Below, piece after piece: positions 1 to 7,430 of a stretch of DNA of 30,729 nt. The notes beneath the pieces are model-generated. The model made no database searches, had not been told where the DNA came from, and worked only from the letters and a program-made list of their open reading frames with translations. The stretch spans positions 1 through 30,729 of the forward strand of contig JBBTRU010000061.1 of NCBI GenBank assembly GCA_038065015.1, read 5' to 3'. Position numbers and translations under genes: made by a program. Origin of the DNA: CAIPSZ01 sp038065015. Its GTDB lineage: Bacteria; Patescibacteriota; Patescibacteriia; PEXW01. Position 1 is the first letter of the stretch. Every line of letters begins with the position of its first letter.

Positions 1-100
1 TCGCCTTCGCCGAAGCCACCATGGGATTGCACACGATGTGGCCGTCCAGTACAAACAAGAAGATCCCAACTACTAGAATGTATCGTATGTATTTAGGCAT
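1..100 (-). CDS. Truncated exported protein, N-terminus only
   Basis: An open frame starts at the ATG at 100-98 on the minus strand and runs off the left edge of the window. Its 33 visible residues begin MPKYIRYILVVGIFLFVLDG. This is a basic N-region followed by a hydrophobic core of about 13 residues, then polar sequence with ASA near residue 31, so it looks like a signal peptide with a possible cleavage site. A TATACT box lies exactly six bases before the ATG, the arrangement found at four other starts in this window, which supports the start. The mature protein is outside the window, so no function can be given. Confidence 0.6.
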   Translation of the reverse strand, partial: MPKYIRYILVVGIFLFVLDGHIVCNPMVASAKA

Positions 101-106
101 ACCGTT

Positions 107-112
107 AGTATA
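107..112 (-). promoter_or_regulatory. -10 box TATACT, leaderless start
   Basis: Reading the minus strand, TG-C-TATACT is followed by six bases and the ATG of the truncated exported protein. The TG one base upstream is an extended -10 motif. Transcription would begin at or next to the ATG. No good -35 hexamer is visible at 16-19 bases. The remaining spacer 113-220 shows only a weak plus-strand promoter-like pair (TTGACC at 143-148, TAGGCT at 167-172). Confidence 0.55.
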
Positions 113-220
113 GCAAATATAACGAAGATGAGTGGGTTTCTATTGACCGCAGCAAAGCTTCAGGTGTAGGCTAGCTTGCTCAACAGAAACCAAGTTCATT
201 CCCAAACACCCAAATAGTGA

Positions 221-228
221 AAGGAGGG
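221..228 (+). promoter_or_regulatory. Strong Shine-Dalgarno site
   Basis: AAGGAGGG lies seven bases before the ATG at 236. It is one of only two near-perfect ribosome-binding sites in the window and fixes the start of the lipoprotein gene. Confidence 0.85.
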
Positions 229-235
229 TACAGGT

Positions 236-802
236 ATGTACCGTCGGGTAATCGCAATAGTGTGTATCATAGGAATCTCAATTTGCGCAGCCAGTGGCTG
301 CAACAAGCAGGAAATTGTTGATCTCAAGACCAAAAATGAGCAGCAGAATGCTGATTTGGTTCGCTTGTACAAGGATCTTGCAGAACTCCAGTCTGCTAAT
401 ACTCAAGCGTCAACGAAAATGTACACACTGACGCAGGAGAATGACAGTTTGCAAAAGATTTCGCAGGCACAGAGCAAAAAGAATTCTCAACTGAGCAGAG
501 CCCTGGCCCAAGTCGAAGCGAAAGCAAAGCAAGACTTGCAGGAGTTTGCTGAAGCAACAGTAATTTTCAAACAACGAGAAAAACGTTGTGACACTGAAAA
601 AGAAGAGCTCAGCAATATGTTGGCGAAAAGCTATGCCGAAAATGTTGCCTACAAGCAGTCAAATGATTCACTGAAGCTGTACATCTTGGTTGCCGGCCAG
701 TGGCGGGATTACTACAGACAAGAATCTCACCGATCCTGGTGGAAAAAGTTCTGGGGCGCGGGGAAGGCTACCCGACCAAAATTCACCGAGCCATCTAAGT
801 AA
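236..802 (+). CDS. Predicted coiled-coil lipoprotein
   Basis: This 188-residue protein starts with a basic MYRR, a hydrophobic stretch (residues 5-18) and AASGC. That gives a lipobox-like site with Cys22 as the probable lipidated residue, although the -3 residue is Ala rather than the usual Leu. Residues about 25-140 are rich in Glu, Lys, Gln and Leu with heptad-like spacing, so a long coiled coil is likely. The C-terminus (about 155-188) is basic and Trp-rich. The predicted location is the outer face of the membrane. It has a strong Shine-Dalgarno site and its own terminator, so it is probably monocistronic. I do not recognise a family; a structural or spacer role is only a guess. Confidence 0.85.
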   Translation: MYRRVIAIVCIIGISICAASGCNKQEIVDLKTKNEQQNADLVRLYKDLAELQSANTQASTKMYTLTQENDSLQKISQAQSKKNSQLSRALAQVEAKAKQDLQEFAEATVIFKQREKRCDTEKEELSNMLAKSYAENVAYKQSNDSLKLYILVAGQWRDYYRQESHRSWWKKFWGAGKATRPKFTEPSK

Positions 803-815
803 GAGCTTTCTTTAC

Positions 816-850
816 AGAGCGAGGAATCCCCTTCCTCGCTCTTTTTATTT
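816..850 (+). terminator. Rho-independent terminator
   Basis: A perfect 11-bp stem (816-826 with 832-842, loop TCCCC) is followed by TTTTATTT. It begins 13 bases after the lipoprotein stop codon. Confidence 0.92.
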
Positions 851-862
851 GATCAACCTGGC

Positions 863-892
863 TTGACAGTATGACGTAGGTCTGTCAGTATG
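863..892 (+). promoter_or_regulatory. Promoter-like TTGACA with flanking inverted repeat
   Basis: TTGACA (863-868) is a perfect -35 hexamer, but the -10 is poor (CAGTAT at 886-891, spacer 17). The same stretch contains the inverted repeat TGACAG (864-869) / CTGTCA (882-887) and two direct copies of CAGTATG (867-873, 886-892). It could be a regulated promoter for the gene at 936. The operator reading is inference. Confidence 0.4.
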
Positions 893-935
893 TGCATTCG
901 CAAAGAAAATACTAAATCAACATATTGGAGAATAC

Positions 936-1199
936 GTGAGCATAAAAAACACACACATGGACCCGCACATTGGAGAGAATGGATCGCTCATCGCGAGGAT
1001 TGTCCACGACGACCCAGACGTCATCGAGGCATTCGTGCAAGAGCTCCGTGTCCGTACGAATACCAAGCAGATTGACTGGTTCTACATCGTCAATACAATC
1101 GCACTCATCAAAGCAATCGGCGATCTGCCCCATATCCGTCGAAACGCGAAAGAGGTATTCCCTACTCATTGTTCCATTCCCCTACACCTAGTAGCGTAG
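936..1199 (+). CDS. Small hypothetical protein
   Basis: This is an 87-residue protein of unknown family. I chose the GTG at 936 because TTGGAG (925-930) sits five bases upstream and the downstream sequence looks like real protein, with alternating charged and hydrophobic segments (DDPDVIEAFVQELRVR, WFYIVNTIALIKAIGDL). An overlapping frame in another phase (890-1075) and one on the opposite strand (912-1169) have strongly basic or low-quality composition and look like shadows. It has no signal peptide or membrane segment and is probably cytoplasmic. It lies between two terminators, so it is a single-gene unit. No function can be assigned. Confidence 0.6.
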   Translation: MSIKNTHMDPHIGENGSLIARIVHDDPDVIEAFVQELRVRTNTKQIDWFYIVNTIALIKAIGDLPHIRRNAKEVFPTHCSIPLHLVA

Positions 1200-1224
1200 T
1201 ACTATAACCGCCACCAACACTACA

Positions 1225-1257
1225 AACATCCATTCATAAAAAATGGATGTTTCTCTT
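1225..1257 (+). terminator. Rho-independent terminator
   Basis: A perfect 10-bp stem (1225-1234 with 1242-1251) with loop CATAAAA is followed by a pyrimidine run TCTCTTT. It ends the small gene 936-1199 and lies between convergent genes. It might also stop the cupin transcript from the other side, but the minus-strand T run is short. Confidence 0.75.
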
Positions 1258-1270
1258 TGGAATGAATTCA

Positions 1271-1669
1271 CTACTCTGTGGTTTGCCCGTCAAAGTCTGC
1301 TTCTTGCGCAACCGCTTCCGCTTTCGTTGCACGCACAATCTGGTCCTTATGATGCGCCGGGCTGTAGAGCGTGTAGAGCTTGAGTGCTTCCGTGGGCGAC
1401 GTGTTTATTACATTGTGCCGCGCACCAGCAGGAACAATCACGGCTGATCCATCCTGCACTACAGACTCGTTCCCATCGATGATCACTTTTCCCTGCCCGG
1501 CTTCGAAGCGGAAAAATTGGTCGTTGTCTGGGTGCACTTCCATGCCTATTTCCTCGTTCGGCTGCAACGCCATGAGCACCAGCTGGCAGTGCTTGGCCGT
1601 GTAGAGCACTTTGCGAAAGTTGGTATTCTCAATGGTTGCTTGCTCAATGTTCTGGTTGAATCCTTTCAT
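1271..1669 (-). CDS. Cupin domain protein
   Basis: This 132-residue single-domain cupin resembles the small mannose-6-phosphate isomerase-like cupins. Motif 1 is visible as GMEVHPDNDQFFRFEAGQG, with His46, Gln51 and Glu56 at the usual metal-ligand region. Motif 2 is PAGARHNVIN, with His85. The fold should be a beta-barrel holding a divalent metal; the substrate is unknown. It follows atpC by 64 bases in the same direction but has no evident link to ATP synthase. There is no Shine-Dalgarno site and no TATACT box, so how it is started is unclear. Family confidence is high, role unknown. Confidence 0.88.
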   Translation of the reverse strand: MKGFNQNIEQATIENTNFRKVLYTAKHCQLVLMALQPNEEIGMEVHPDNDQFFRFEAGQGKVIIDGNESVVQDGSAVIVPAGARHNVINTSPTEALKLYTLYSPAHHKDQIVRATKAEAVAQEADFDGQTTE

Positions 1670-1733
1670 AGGGAAGAATGGGTAAAGGCGAGGCCGCTAC
1701 CCATAAACTAGCATTATTTAATATAAGATGATA

Positions 1734-2153
1734 CTACACTGATTTCCGCCGCTTCCGCACCACTTTGAGGCGCGCGAGCTCCTTCGCCATAGCCGCTTGC
1801 GCATCGGCAAAGCCCACATCGTCGGTGGCGCGCTCGGTCATAATCTGCTGTGCCTTCTGGCGAGCCTCTTCCGCACGCTGCTCGTCAATTTCGTGCGCGT
1901 GCTCGGCGGTGTCGGCCAGAATAACCACGGCGTTATCGCGCACTTCCACGAAACCGCCAGAGACTGCCATAACTTGCTCTTCCCCGGTAGACGTGACAGC
2001 GCGGAGCTCGCCCGGCGCCAGGATGGACACCAAGGGAATGTGATTGAGCAATATCCCAATTTCCCCATCCACCGTGGGTACGTTCACGCTGCTGACCTCG
2101 GTTTCGAGGACAATGCGTTCGGGAGTGGTAATGGTGAGATGGAGGTTGTTCAT
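1734..2153 (-). CDS. atpC: F1 ATP synthase subunit epsilon
   Basis: At 139 residues this is the normal size for the bacterial epsilon subunit. The N-terminal beta-sandwich (residues 1-85) has the family pattern LTITTPERIVLETEVSSVNV and DGEIGILLNHIPLV. The C-terminal helical hairpin (about 88-139) is present and ends in a basic tail. Epsilon sits on gamma at the base of F1 and couples rotation; its helices can inhibit ATP hydrolysis. It is the last gene of the operon and is separated from atpD by 117 bases holding a palindromic repeat, so its expression may be partly uncoupled. The helical domain is retained, so regulation by epsilon is possible. Confidence 0.96.
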   Translation of the reverse strand: MNNLHLTITTPERIVLETEVSSVNVPTVDGEIGILLNHIPLVSILAPGELRAVTSTGEEQVMAVSGGFVEVRDNAVVILADTAEHAHEIDEQRAEEARQKAQQIMTERATDDVGFADAQAAMAKELARLKVVRKRRKSV

Positions 2154-2160
2154 AAATTTC

Positions 2161-2264
2161 TGTCATTGCGAGTCCCGCTACTGCGGGACGTGGCAATCTC
2201 TCTGCTCAAGTAATCGGGAGATTGCTTCGTCCCCCTCGATAGACTCGGGGTCCTCGCAATGACA
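2161..2264. repeat. Palindromic repeat with 12-bp terminal inverted repeats
   Basis: The ends TGTCATTGCGAG (2161-2172) and CTCGCAATGACA (2253-2264) are perfect inverted repeats. Inside are a GTCCCGC/GCGGGAC hairpin (2172-2178, 2183-2189) and a nested GCAATCTC/GAGATTGC pair (2193-2200, 2218-2225). The whole 104 bp can form a cruciform. It looks like the non-coding TGTCATTGCGAG family seen scattered in many bacterial genomes. It occupies the atpD-atpC spacer and contains no gene. Confidence 0.9.
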
Positions 2265-2270
2265 ATGAGG

Positions 2271-3641
2271 TTAGGCCCTTACTTCGTCAATTGTCCCTTT
2301 CATGTAGAACTTCTGTTCACCAACGTCATCGTACTTGCCGTCCAGGATTTCTTTAAAGCCGCGGACAGTCTCGGCACGGGGGACGTACTTGCCAGCCGAA
2401 CCCGTGAACTGCTCGGCCACGAAGAACGGCTGCGAGAGGAAACGCTGGATCTTGCGCGCGCGGCTGACGGTGAGCTTGTCTACGGGTGAGAGCTCTTCCA
2501 TGCCGAGGATGGCGATAATATCCTGCAAGTCCTTGTAGCGTTGCAAAACTTTTTGCACACTTCGGGCCACGGCGTAGTGCTCTTCACCGACGATAGCGGG
2601 GTCGAGAATTGTGGAGGTGGAATCCAGCGGATCCACGGCCGGGTAGATACCGAGTTCAGCTAAGCCGCGCGCGAGCACCACGGTAGAGTCGAGGTGCGCG
2701 AAAGTTGTGGCTGGCGCCGGGTCAGTCAGGTCGTCCGCAGGCACGTACACTGCTTGGACGGACGTAATAGAACCTTTGTTGGTGGAAGTAATACGTTCTT
2801 GCAACTCGCCCATTTCTTCGGCCAGGGTTGGCTGGTAGCCCACGGCGGATGGGATGCGGCCGAGCAGGGCGGACACTTCGGAGCCGGCTTGGGTAAAGCG
2901 AAAAATGTTATCAATGAAGAGCAGGACGTCTTTCTGCTCCTCGTCGCGGAAGTACTCGGCTAAGGCTAAACCCGAGAGCGCGACGCGCGCGCGGGCACCC
3001 GGCGGTTCGTTCATCTGGCCAAAGACCATGGCAGTCTTACCAAGAACGCCGCTGGCTTTCATTTCGTGGTAGAGGTCGTTGCCTTCACGCGTGCGCTCGC
3101 CGACACCGGCGAAGACGGAATAACCACCGTGCTCGGCCGCAATGTTGCGAATGAGCTCTTGGATAACTACGGTCTTACCCACGCCCGCGCCGCCGAAGAG
3201 ACCAACCTTGCCGCCTTTGACGATAGGACAAATGAGGTCAATAACCTTGATGCCGGTTTCAAAAACTTCGGCTTTCGTGGCCTGGTCTTTGAACGCCGGG
3301 GCTTCGCGGTGGATGGGGTACATGGTCTTCGTTTTTACTGGTGCGCCGCCATCTACCGGAGCGCCAACCACGTTAAAAATCCGGCCAAGCGTTTCCGGGC
3401 CAACGGGCATGCGAATGGGACCGCCCGTGTTGATTACCGCAATGCCGCGCTCTAAACCGTCCGTGCTATCCATAGCCACGGTGCGCACCACGTTCGCGCC
3501 CGAGTGTTGCTGCACCTCGAGCACCAAGGGTGCCTTGCCTTTGCGCTCAACGGTGAGCGCGGTGTGAATGCCCGGAATGTCTTTGTCGAAGTGGACGTCT
3601 ACGACGGGGCCGATGATCTGCGTAATTTTTCCTTGGGTCAT
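2271..3641 (-). CDS. atpD: F1 ATP synthase subunit beta
   Basis: This is the catalytic subunit that makes ATP at the F1 interfaces; 456 residues is slightly short but normal. The Walker A motif GGAGVGKT is at residues 150-157, the catalytic Glu is in GERTREGNDLY (Glu182), and the Walker B region reads LLFIDNIFRFTQAG. The signature PSAVGYQPTLAEEMG and the block DPAPATTFAHLD are intact. The lever motif DELSEED is altered to EELSPVD at 382-388, losing one acidic position to Pro and one to Val. It starts six bases after the atpG stop with no visible Shine-Dalgarno site, so translation is probably coupled to atpG. Confidence 0.98.
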   Translation of the reverse strand: MTQGKITQIIGPVVDVHFDKDIPGIHTALTVERKGKAPLVLEVQQHSGANVVRTVAMDSTDGLERGIAVINTGGPIRMPVGPETLGRIFNVVGAPVDGGAPVKTKTMYPIHREAPAFKDQATKAEVFETGIKVIDLICPIVKGGKVGLFGGAGVGKTVVIQELIRNIAAEHGGYSVFAGVGERTREGNDLYHEMKASGVLGKTAMVFGQMNEPPGARARVALSGLALAEYFRDEEQKDVLLFIDNIFRFTQAGSEVSALLGRIPSAVGYQPTLAEEMGELQERITSTNKGSITSVQAVYVPADDLTDPAPATTFAHLDSTVVLARGLAELGIYPAVDPLDSTSTILDPAIVGEEHYAVARSVQKVLQRYKDLQDIIAILGMEELSPVDKLTVSRARKIQRFLSQPFFVAEQFTGSAGKYVPRAETVRGFKEILDGKYDDVGEQKFYMKGTIDEVRA

Positions 3642-3647
3642 ATGAGG

Positions 3648-4544
3648 TTATTCTAACGCCGCGCGGCCGGCCGAGATTTCCGCGATTTCTCGCGTAATGC
3701 CCGCTTGGCGCACTTGGTTATAGGTGAGGTTGAGATCGTCAATGAGTTCTTCGGCCGCATCCGTAGCGTTGCGCATGGCCACCATCCGCGCGGCATGTTC
3801 CGAAGCCAGCGATTCCAGCACGACTTGATAAATCTGGCTCGTCACCAAGTTCCGTAGCATTTTCTCCAGCACGGCTTCGGCATTCGGTTCGAAAAGGTAC
3901 GGATTTTGGAACCCTGCAATATCTTGCATCGCAATGGAACTATCCACGTCATCCAACACTTCTTTGAGCTCCTGCTTGCGAATGGGCAGAACTTGGCGGC
4001 TCCAGGCTTTCTGGACGAGGGTGGAGCGGAAGTCGGTGTACACCACGAAAACTTGGTCATAGACGCCAGCAACGTAATCATCAATGGCGATCTTCACCAC
4101 TGGCTGCAAGTCTGCAACGGTTGGATGCGTGTGCGCGTTGGGAAATGCCGCCACGATATTCACATTCAAACGGCGCAAGGCATCGGCTGCTTTTGTGCCG
4201 ACGGTGATGATGTCTGCAGGCACCGTCTGTGCTTTGAGCACTTCCAGGGTCTGCCGCACGACGTTGGTGTTCAAACCGCCGGCCAAGCCGCGGTCCGAGC
4301 TAACCACGATAACGGCCACGCGCTTCACCTCGCGCTCGACGAGCAAGGGGTGGAGCTCACGATTCGTAACGGCACTCACGTTGGTGAGCACGTCCCACGC
4401 CGCCTTGGCGTAGGCACGCGTTGCCAACGCCTGCTGCACGGCTCGGCGCATCTTGGACGCGGCCACGAGTTCCATGGCTTTGGTAATCTTCTTGGTATTG
4501 CCAACGGACTTAATGCGTCGCCGGATATCGAGCGTACTGGCCAT
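3648..4544 (-). CDS. atpG: F1 ATP synthase subunit gamma
   Basis: This is the central rotor shaft that links the c-ring to the alpha3beta3 head. The 298-residue protein shows both family ends: the N-terminal helix with RRIKSVGNTKKITKAMELVAASKMR and the C-terminal helix with NQVRQAGITREIAEISAGRAALE. The middle Rossmann-like domain contains VIVVSSDRGLAGGLN. It starts two bases after the atpA stop codon, which suggests translational coupling. Nothing in the sequence is unusual for the family. Confidence 0.97.
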   Translation of the reverse strand: MASTLDIRRRIKSVGNTKKITKAMELVAASKMRRAVQQALATRAYAKAAWDVLTNVSAVTNRELHPLLVEREVKRVAVIVVSSDRGLAGGLNTNVVRQTLEVLKAQTVPADIITVGTKAADALRRLNVNIVAAFPNAHTHPTVADLQPVVKIAIDDYVAGVYDQVFVVYTDFRSTLVQKAWSRQVLPIRKQELKEVLDDVDSSIAMQDIAGFQNPYLFEPNAEAVLEKMLRNLVTSQIYQVVLESLASEHAARMVAMRNATDAAEELIDDLNLTYNQVRQAGITREIAEISAGRAALE

Positions 4545-4546
4545 TT

Positions 4547-6037
4547 TTAACTTTGCTTAAAGGTCGTGAGGGCGGTCTTCAACTGTTCTTCCAGTTCGGG
4601 CGTGAGTTCCCCGCTGTCTTCAATCTTCTTAATCCACGCGCTGGAACCCGTGCGCAGGCTTTTGGTGAAATGCTTTTCCCAAGTTTGGACGTTCTCAACT
4701 TCCACCTCGTCCAAGTAACCTTGGGTCACGGCGTAGAGTACCGCAACTTGTTCGGCCAAAGGCATGGGCTGGCCAATCCCCTGCTTCAGCAATTCGGCCG
4801 TGCGCTTGCCGCGCTCCAACTGCTGCTTGGTGGCCGCGTCTAGGTCCGAGCCGAACTGGGCAAAGGCCGCGAGCTCGCGGTATTGGGCCATGTCCAAGCG
4901 GAGCTTGCCCGCCACTTTTTTCATGGCTTTGCGCTGGGCGCTGGACCCCACGCGGGAAACGGACAAGCCGACGTTCAACGCCGGGCGTTGGCCCTGGTAG
5001 AACAGATCGGACTCCAGAATAATCTGCCCATCGGTAATGGAGATGACGTTGGTGGGGATGTACGCGCTCATGTCCCCGGCCTGGGTTTCGATAATCGGCA
5101 AAGCCGTAAGCGAACCGCCGCCATTGTCTTTATTGAGCTTGGCCGCGCGCTCCAGCAAACGAGAGTGGAGGTAGAAAATATCGCCCGGGTAGGCTTCGCG
5201 GCCCGGCGGACGACGGAGGAGCAATGATACTTGGCGGTACGCCCAGGCGTGCTTGGAAAGATCGTCGTAGACCACCAAAGCGTCTTTGCCTTTGCTCATG
5301 AAGTGCTCGCCCATGGCGCAACCGGCGTATGGCGCCAGGAACGAGAGCGCAGCCGGATCCGAGGCACTGGCGAGTACGATAATGGTGTGGTTCATGGCGC
5401 CGTGCTTTTCCAGCTCGGCAACGATGCGGGCAATCTTGCTGGCCTTCTGGCCAATGGCCACGTAGATGCAAATAACCCCGCTATTTTTCTGGTTGATAAT
5501 CGTATCAATGGCAATGGCGGTCTTGCCTGTCTGCCGGTCGCCAATGATGAGTTCGCGCTGGCCGCGGCCAATGGGGATGAGCGCATCAATGGCCTTGATA
5601 CCAGTCTGCACCGGCTGCTTCACGGACTCGCGGGTAATCACGCCTGGTGCCACGCGCTCCACCGGAAACGTATCGGTGGCTTTGATTGCGCCTTTACCGT
5701 CAATCGGCTCGCCCAACGGGTTCACCACCCGGCCAATGAGCGCGTCGCCCACGGGCACGGACATTACCTGCCCAGTGCCGCGGACTTCTTCGCCTTCGGC
5801 CACACCCGTGGCGCCATTGAGAATCATCACGCCCACCGTGTCTTCTTCCAGGTTGAGGGCCACGCCGGTGGCGCCCGAGGCAAACGTCACCTTTTCACTG
5901 GACTTTACGTTGCTCAAACCTTCCACGCGCGCAATGCCGTCACCCACGTCAATGACATGGCCAACCGTAGCTGTGCTGGCCGCGGCGGTGTAGGACTGGA
6001 GCTGGGCTTTGAGAACATCAACAATGGTGTGGGGCAT
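4547..6037 (-). CDS. atpA: F1 ATP synthase subunit alpha
   Basis: This 496-residue non-catalytic nucleotide-binding subunit alternates with beta in F1. The Walker A motif GDRQTGKT is at residues 166-173, preceded by the family block GIKAIDALIPIGRGQRELIIG. The C-terminal region has SRVGSSAQRKAMKKVAG and the helical domain. The N-terminal beta-barrel is complete. It follows atpH by 20 bases, and no Shine-Dalgarno site is visible before its ATG. The order atpH-A-G-D is the canonical bacterial one. Confidence 0.98.
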   Translation of the reverse strand: MPHTIVDVLKAQLQSYTAAASTATVGHVIDVGDGIARVEGLSNVKSSEKVTFASGATGVALNLEEDTVGVMILNGATGVAEGEEVRGTGQVMSVPVGDALIGRVVNPLGEPIDGKGAIKATDTFPVERVAPGVITRESVKQPVQTGIKAIDALIPIGRGQRELIIGDRQTGKTAIAIDTIINQKNSGVICIYVAIGQKASKIARIVAELEKHGAMNHTIIVLASASDPAALSFLAPYAGCAMGEHFMSKGKDALVVYDDLSKHAWAYRQVSLLLRRPPGREAYPGDIFYLHSRLLERAAKLNKDNGGGSLTALPIIETQAGDMSAYIPTNVISITDGQIILESDLFYQGQRPALNVGLSVSRVGSSAQRKAMKKVAGKLRLDMAQYRELAAFAQFGSDLDAATKQQLERGKRTAELLKQGIGQPMPLAEQVAVLYAVTQGYLDEVEVENVQTWEKHFTKSLRTGSSAWIKKIEDSGELTPELEEQLKTALTTFKQS

Positions 6038-6057
6038 ACGTAGTGTACGAAAAGGAA

Positions 6058-6459
6058 TTATTGAAGCAGATGACTTTTGAGTGCAGCAAGACGTGAAGAG
6101 AGAGCATTATCAATCAACCGGTCGCCCACTTGAATTTTTACGCCGGCAAGGAGCTTGGCTTCGTGGACGTGGCGAATTTTTACTTTCTGCTTAAGCGCGA
6201 GTTCCAAGTTCTTGGTCAGCTCGGCATCCTCCGCAGAAGTCACGGCCTTGGCGCTTCGAACTTTGACAATGATTGGCCCGCCTTGTTCGGCAATGAGGCG
6301 TTCCAGTTCGGCAGCAATCCGTGGGACCAAACGAAGCTGGCGCTGACGTGCGAGCAATGCCACCAAGTGCTTCGCAATTTTAGTCTGCTCCTTCTGCGGC
6401 GCGGCTTTCGCAGCACCTAAATAGGCTTCGGCATACTGGCGGATAGAGGCTTTACGCAT
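6058..6459 (-). CDS. atpH: F1 ATP synthase subunit delta (short)
   Basis: Delta is the peripheral stalk protein that ties the b subunits to the top of F1. I chose the ATG at 6459, giving 133 residues starting MRKASIRQYAEAYLGA, because AAGGTGG lies four bases upstream and the RQYAEAYL pattern is the usual delta N-terminus. A longer frame reaching 6510 would add 17 unlikely residues. The C-terminal signature VGDRLIDNALSSRLAALKSHL is present. It is clearly shorter than the roughly 177 residues of E. coli delta, mostly through a reduced middle. Identity rests on position and the two ends. Confidence 0.88.
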   Translation of the reverse strand: MRKASIRQYAEAYLGAAKAAPQKEQTKIAKHLVALLARQRQLRLVPRIAAELERLIAEQGGPIIVKVRSAKAVTSAEDAELTKNLELALKQKVKIRHVHEAKLLAGVKIQVGDRLIDNALSSRLAALKSHLLQ

Positions 6460-6509
6460 TGCCCACCTTCGCGTTAAGGAGTGAAATTTTGTACATAGAT
6501 TGGTGGGCA

Positions 6510-6537
6510 ACCCTCCGAAGCTTCAGCGTAGGAGGGT
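6510..6537. repeat. Hairpin repeat in the atpF-atpH spacer
   Basis: ACCCTCC (6510-6516) pairs with GGAGGGT (6531-6537) around a 14-base centre containing GAAGCTTCAGCG. It lies in the 116-base spacer between atpF and atpH. The same type of CCTCCG...CGGAGG hairpin occurs at 7104-7124. It looks like a small REP-type element rather than a terminator, since no T run follows. Confidence 0.7.
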
Positions 6538-6575
6538 GTGCTTCGGTGGGTCGAAATGAGTGGAAATAATTCATA

Positions 6576-7079
6576 CTAAGCATTCCGACTCTCTTCAATA
6601 GCTTCTGTAATGAGTTTACTGTCCAAGTCTTTGGTGGCACCTTTCGGCACGACTTTTTGGGTGGCACTCATAATGAGATTTACGAGTTCCGTTTTGGCTT
6701 CCGTGAGCGCTTGCGTTTTTTCAGCGGCAATTTCGTTACGGGCGTGCTGGCGCATGGTGGTGAGTTCCGTGTCAATTTCCTGTAAGCGTTGCTGGCGGTA
6801 CCGTTCGCTTTCCTTTTCCACGCCCTCCATAATTGTCTGTGCTTCCCGGCGGGCTTCCAATATTTTTTCCTGCTTCAATTTCTCGGCTTCGGCCAACTTC
6901 TCGCTCACCGCTTTGGCGTCATCCAAACTCTGAGAAATTTTTTCCTGCCGCTCGCGCAGCACCTTGAGTACGGGTTTGTATGCAAACTTCCACAGCACAA
7001 AGAGTACCACGCCGAAATTCAAAATTTGCGCAATGAGTAGGCCAAGATCGAGACCAAATTTTTTTACGAGTTCTTCCAT
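6576..7079 (-). CDS. atpF: FO ATP synthase subunit b
   Basis: This is the peripheral stalk subunit. The 167-residue protein has one N-terminal membrane helix (about residues 12-31, LGLLIAQILNFGVVLFVLWK), then YKPVLKVLRERQEKI, the typical family junction, and a long charged helix rich in Glu, Lys, Arg and Ala through about residue 150 that dimerises as a right-handed coiled coil. It binds delta at its far end. It lies between atpE and atpH, as is usual. No Shine-Dalgarno site is seen before the ATG. Confidence 0.95.
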   Translation of the reverse strand: MEELVKKFGLDLGLLIAQILNFGVVLFVLWKFAYKPVLKVLRERQEKISQSLDDAKAVSEKLAEAEKLKQEKILEARREAQTIMEGVEKESERYRQQRLQEIDTELTTMRQHARNEIAAEKTQALTEAKTELVNLIMSATQKVVPKGATKDLDSKLITEAIEESRNA

Positions 7080-7103
7080 AGTAAGCAGTTATTCGTTCAC
7101 CTA

Positions 7104-7124
7104 CCTCCGCCAAGCTGACGGAGG
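7104..7124. repeat. Hairpin repeat in the atpE-atpF spacer
   Basis: CCTCCG (7104-7109) and CGGAGG (7119-7124) form a six-base stem around a nine-base loop (CCAAGCTGA). It sits in the 61-base gap between atpE and atpF and resembles the hairpin at 6510-6537. No T run follows, so read-through is expected. Confidence 0.65.
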
Positions 7125-7140
7125 AATCGTCAGCGAAAAA

Positions 7141-7368
7141 CTAAATAAATTTGATGATGAGCGCAACGACCAACGCGTAGATGGCAATAGCTTCGGCAAA
7201 CGCCATGGCAATGAGCATGGGTACCTGAATTTTCCCGGCGGCTTCCGGATTTCGACCAATGGCTTCCATGGCCTTGGAAGCCAAGATACCAATGGCCAGG
7301 CCGGGCCCCATACCGCCCACGCCAATAGCAATGGCGGCGGCAAACACTTTCGCGGATTCTACATCCAT
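7141..7368 (-). CDS. atpE: FO ATP synthase subunit c
   Basis: This 75-residue hairpin of two membrane helices forms the rotor ring. The polar loop reads GRNP (38-41), and the ion-binding carboxylate is Glu59 in AMAFAEAIAIYAL. The ligands typical of sodium-driven rings (a Gln in helix 1 and the Ser-Thr after the Glu) are replaced by Ile26, Ala60 and Ile61, so proton coupling is inferred. AAAGGA lies eight bases before the ATG. The gene is isolated from atpB by a 173-base spacer containing two strong palindromes, which may set its separate expression level. Confidence 0.97.
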   Translation of the reverse strand: MDVESAKVFAAAIAIGVGGMGPGLAIGILASKAMEAIGRNPEAAGKIQVPMLIAMAFAEAIAIYALVVALIIKFI

Positions 7369-7430
7369 AGGATTTTCCTTTCCTGACGTTACGTCGCCGA
7401 GCTTAACGGGGCGTCACGCGGGATTAATGG

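Noticed and set aside
912..1169. 85-codon minus-strand frame opposite the gene at 936
   Set aside because: It looks protein-like in parts (acidic, Cys-containing), but has no ribosome site or promoter. The plus-strand gene has a start site, candidate promoter and terminator.
5231..6043. 270-codon frame opposite atpA
   Set aside because: It lies fully inside atpA on the other strand, with His/Asn/Gly-rich composition and no motif. Long antisense frames are common in GC-rich coding DNA.
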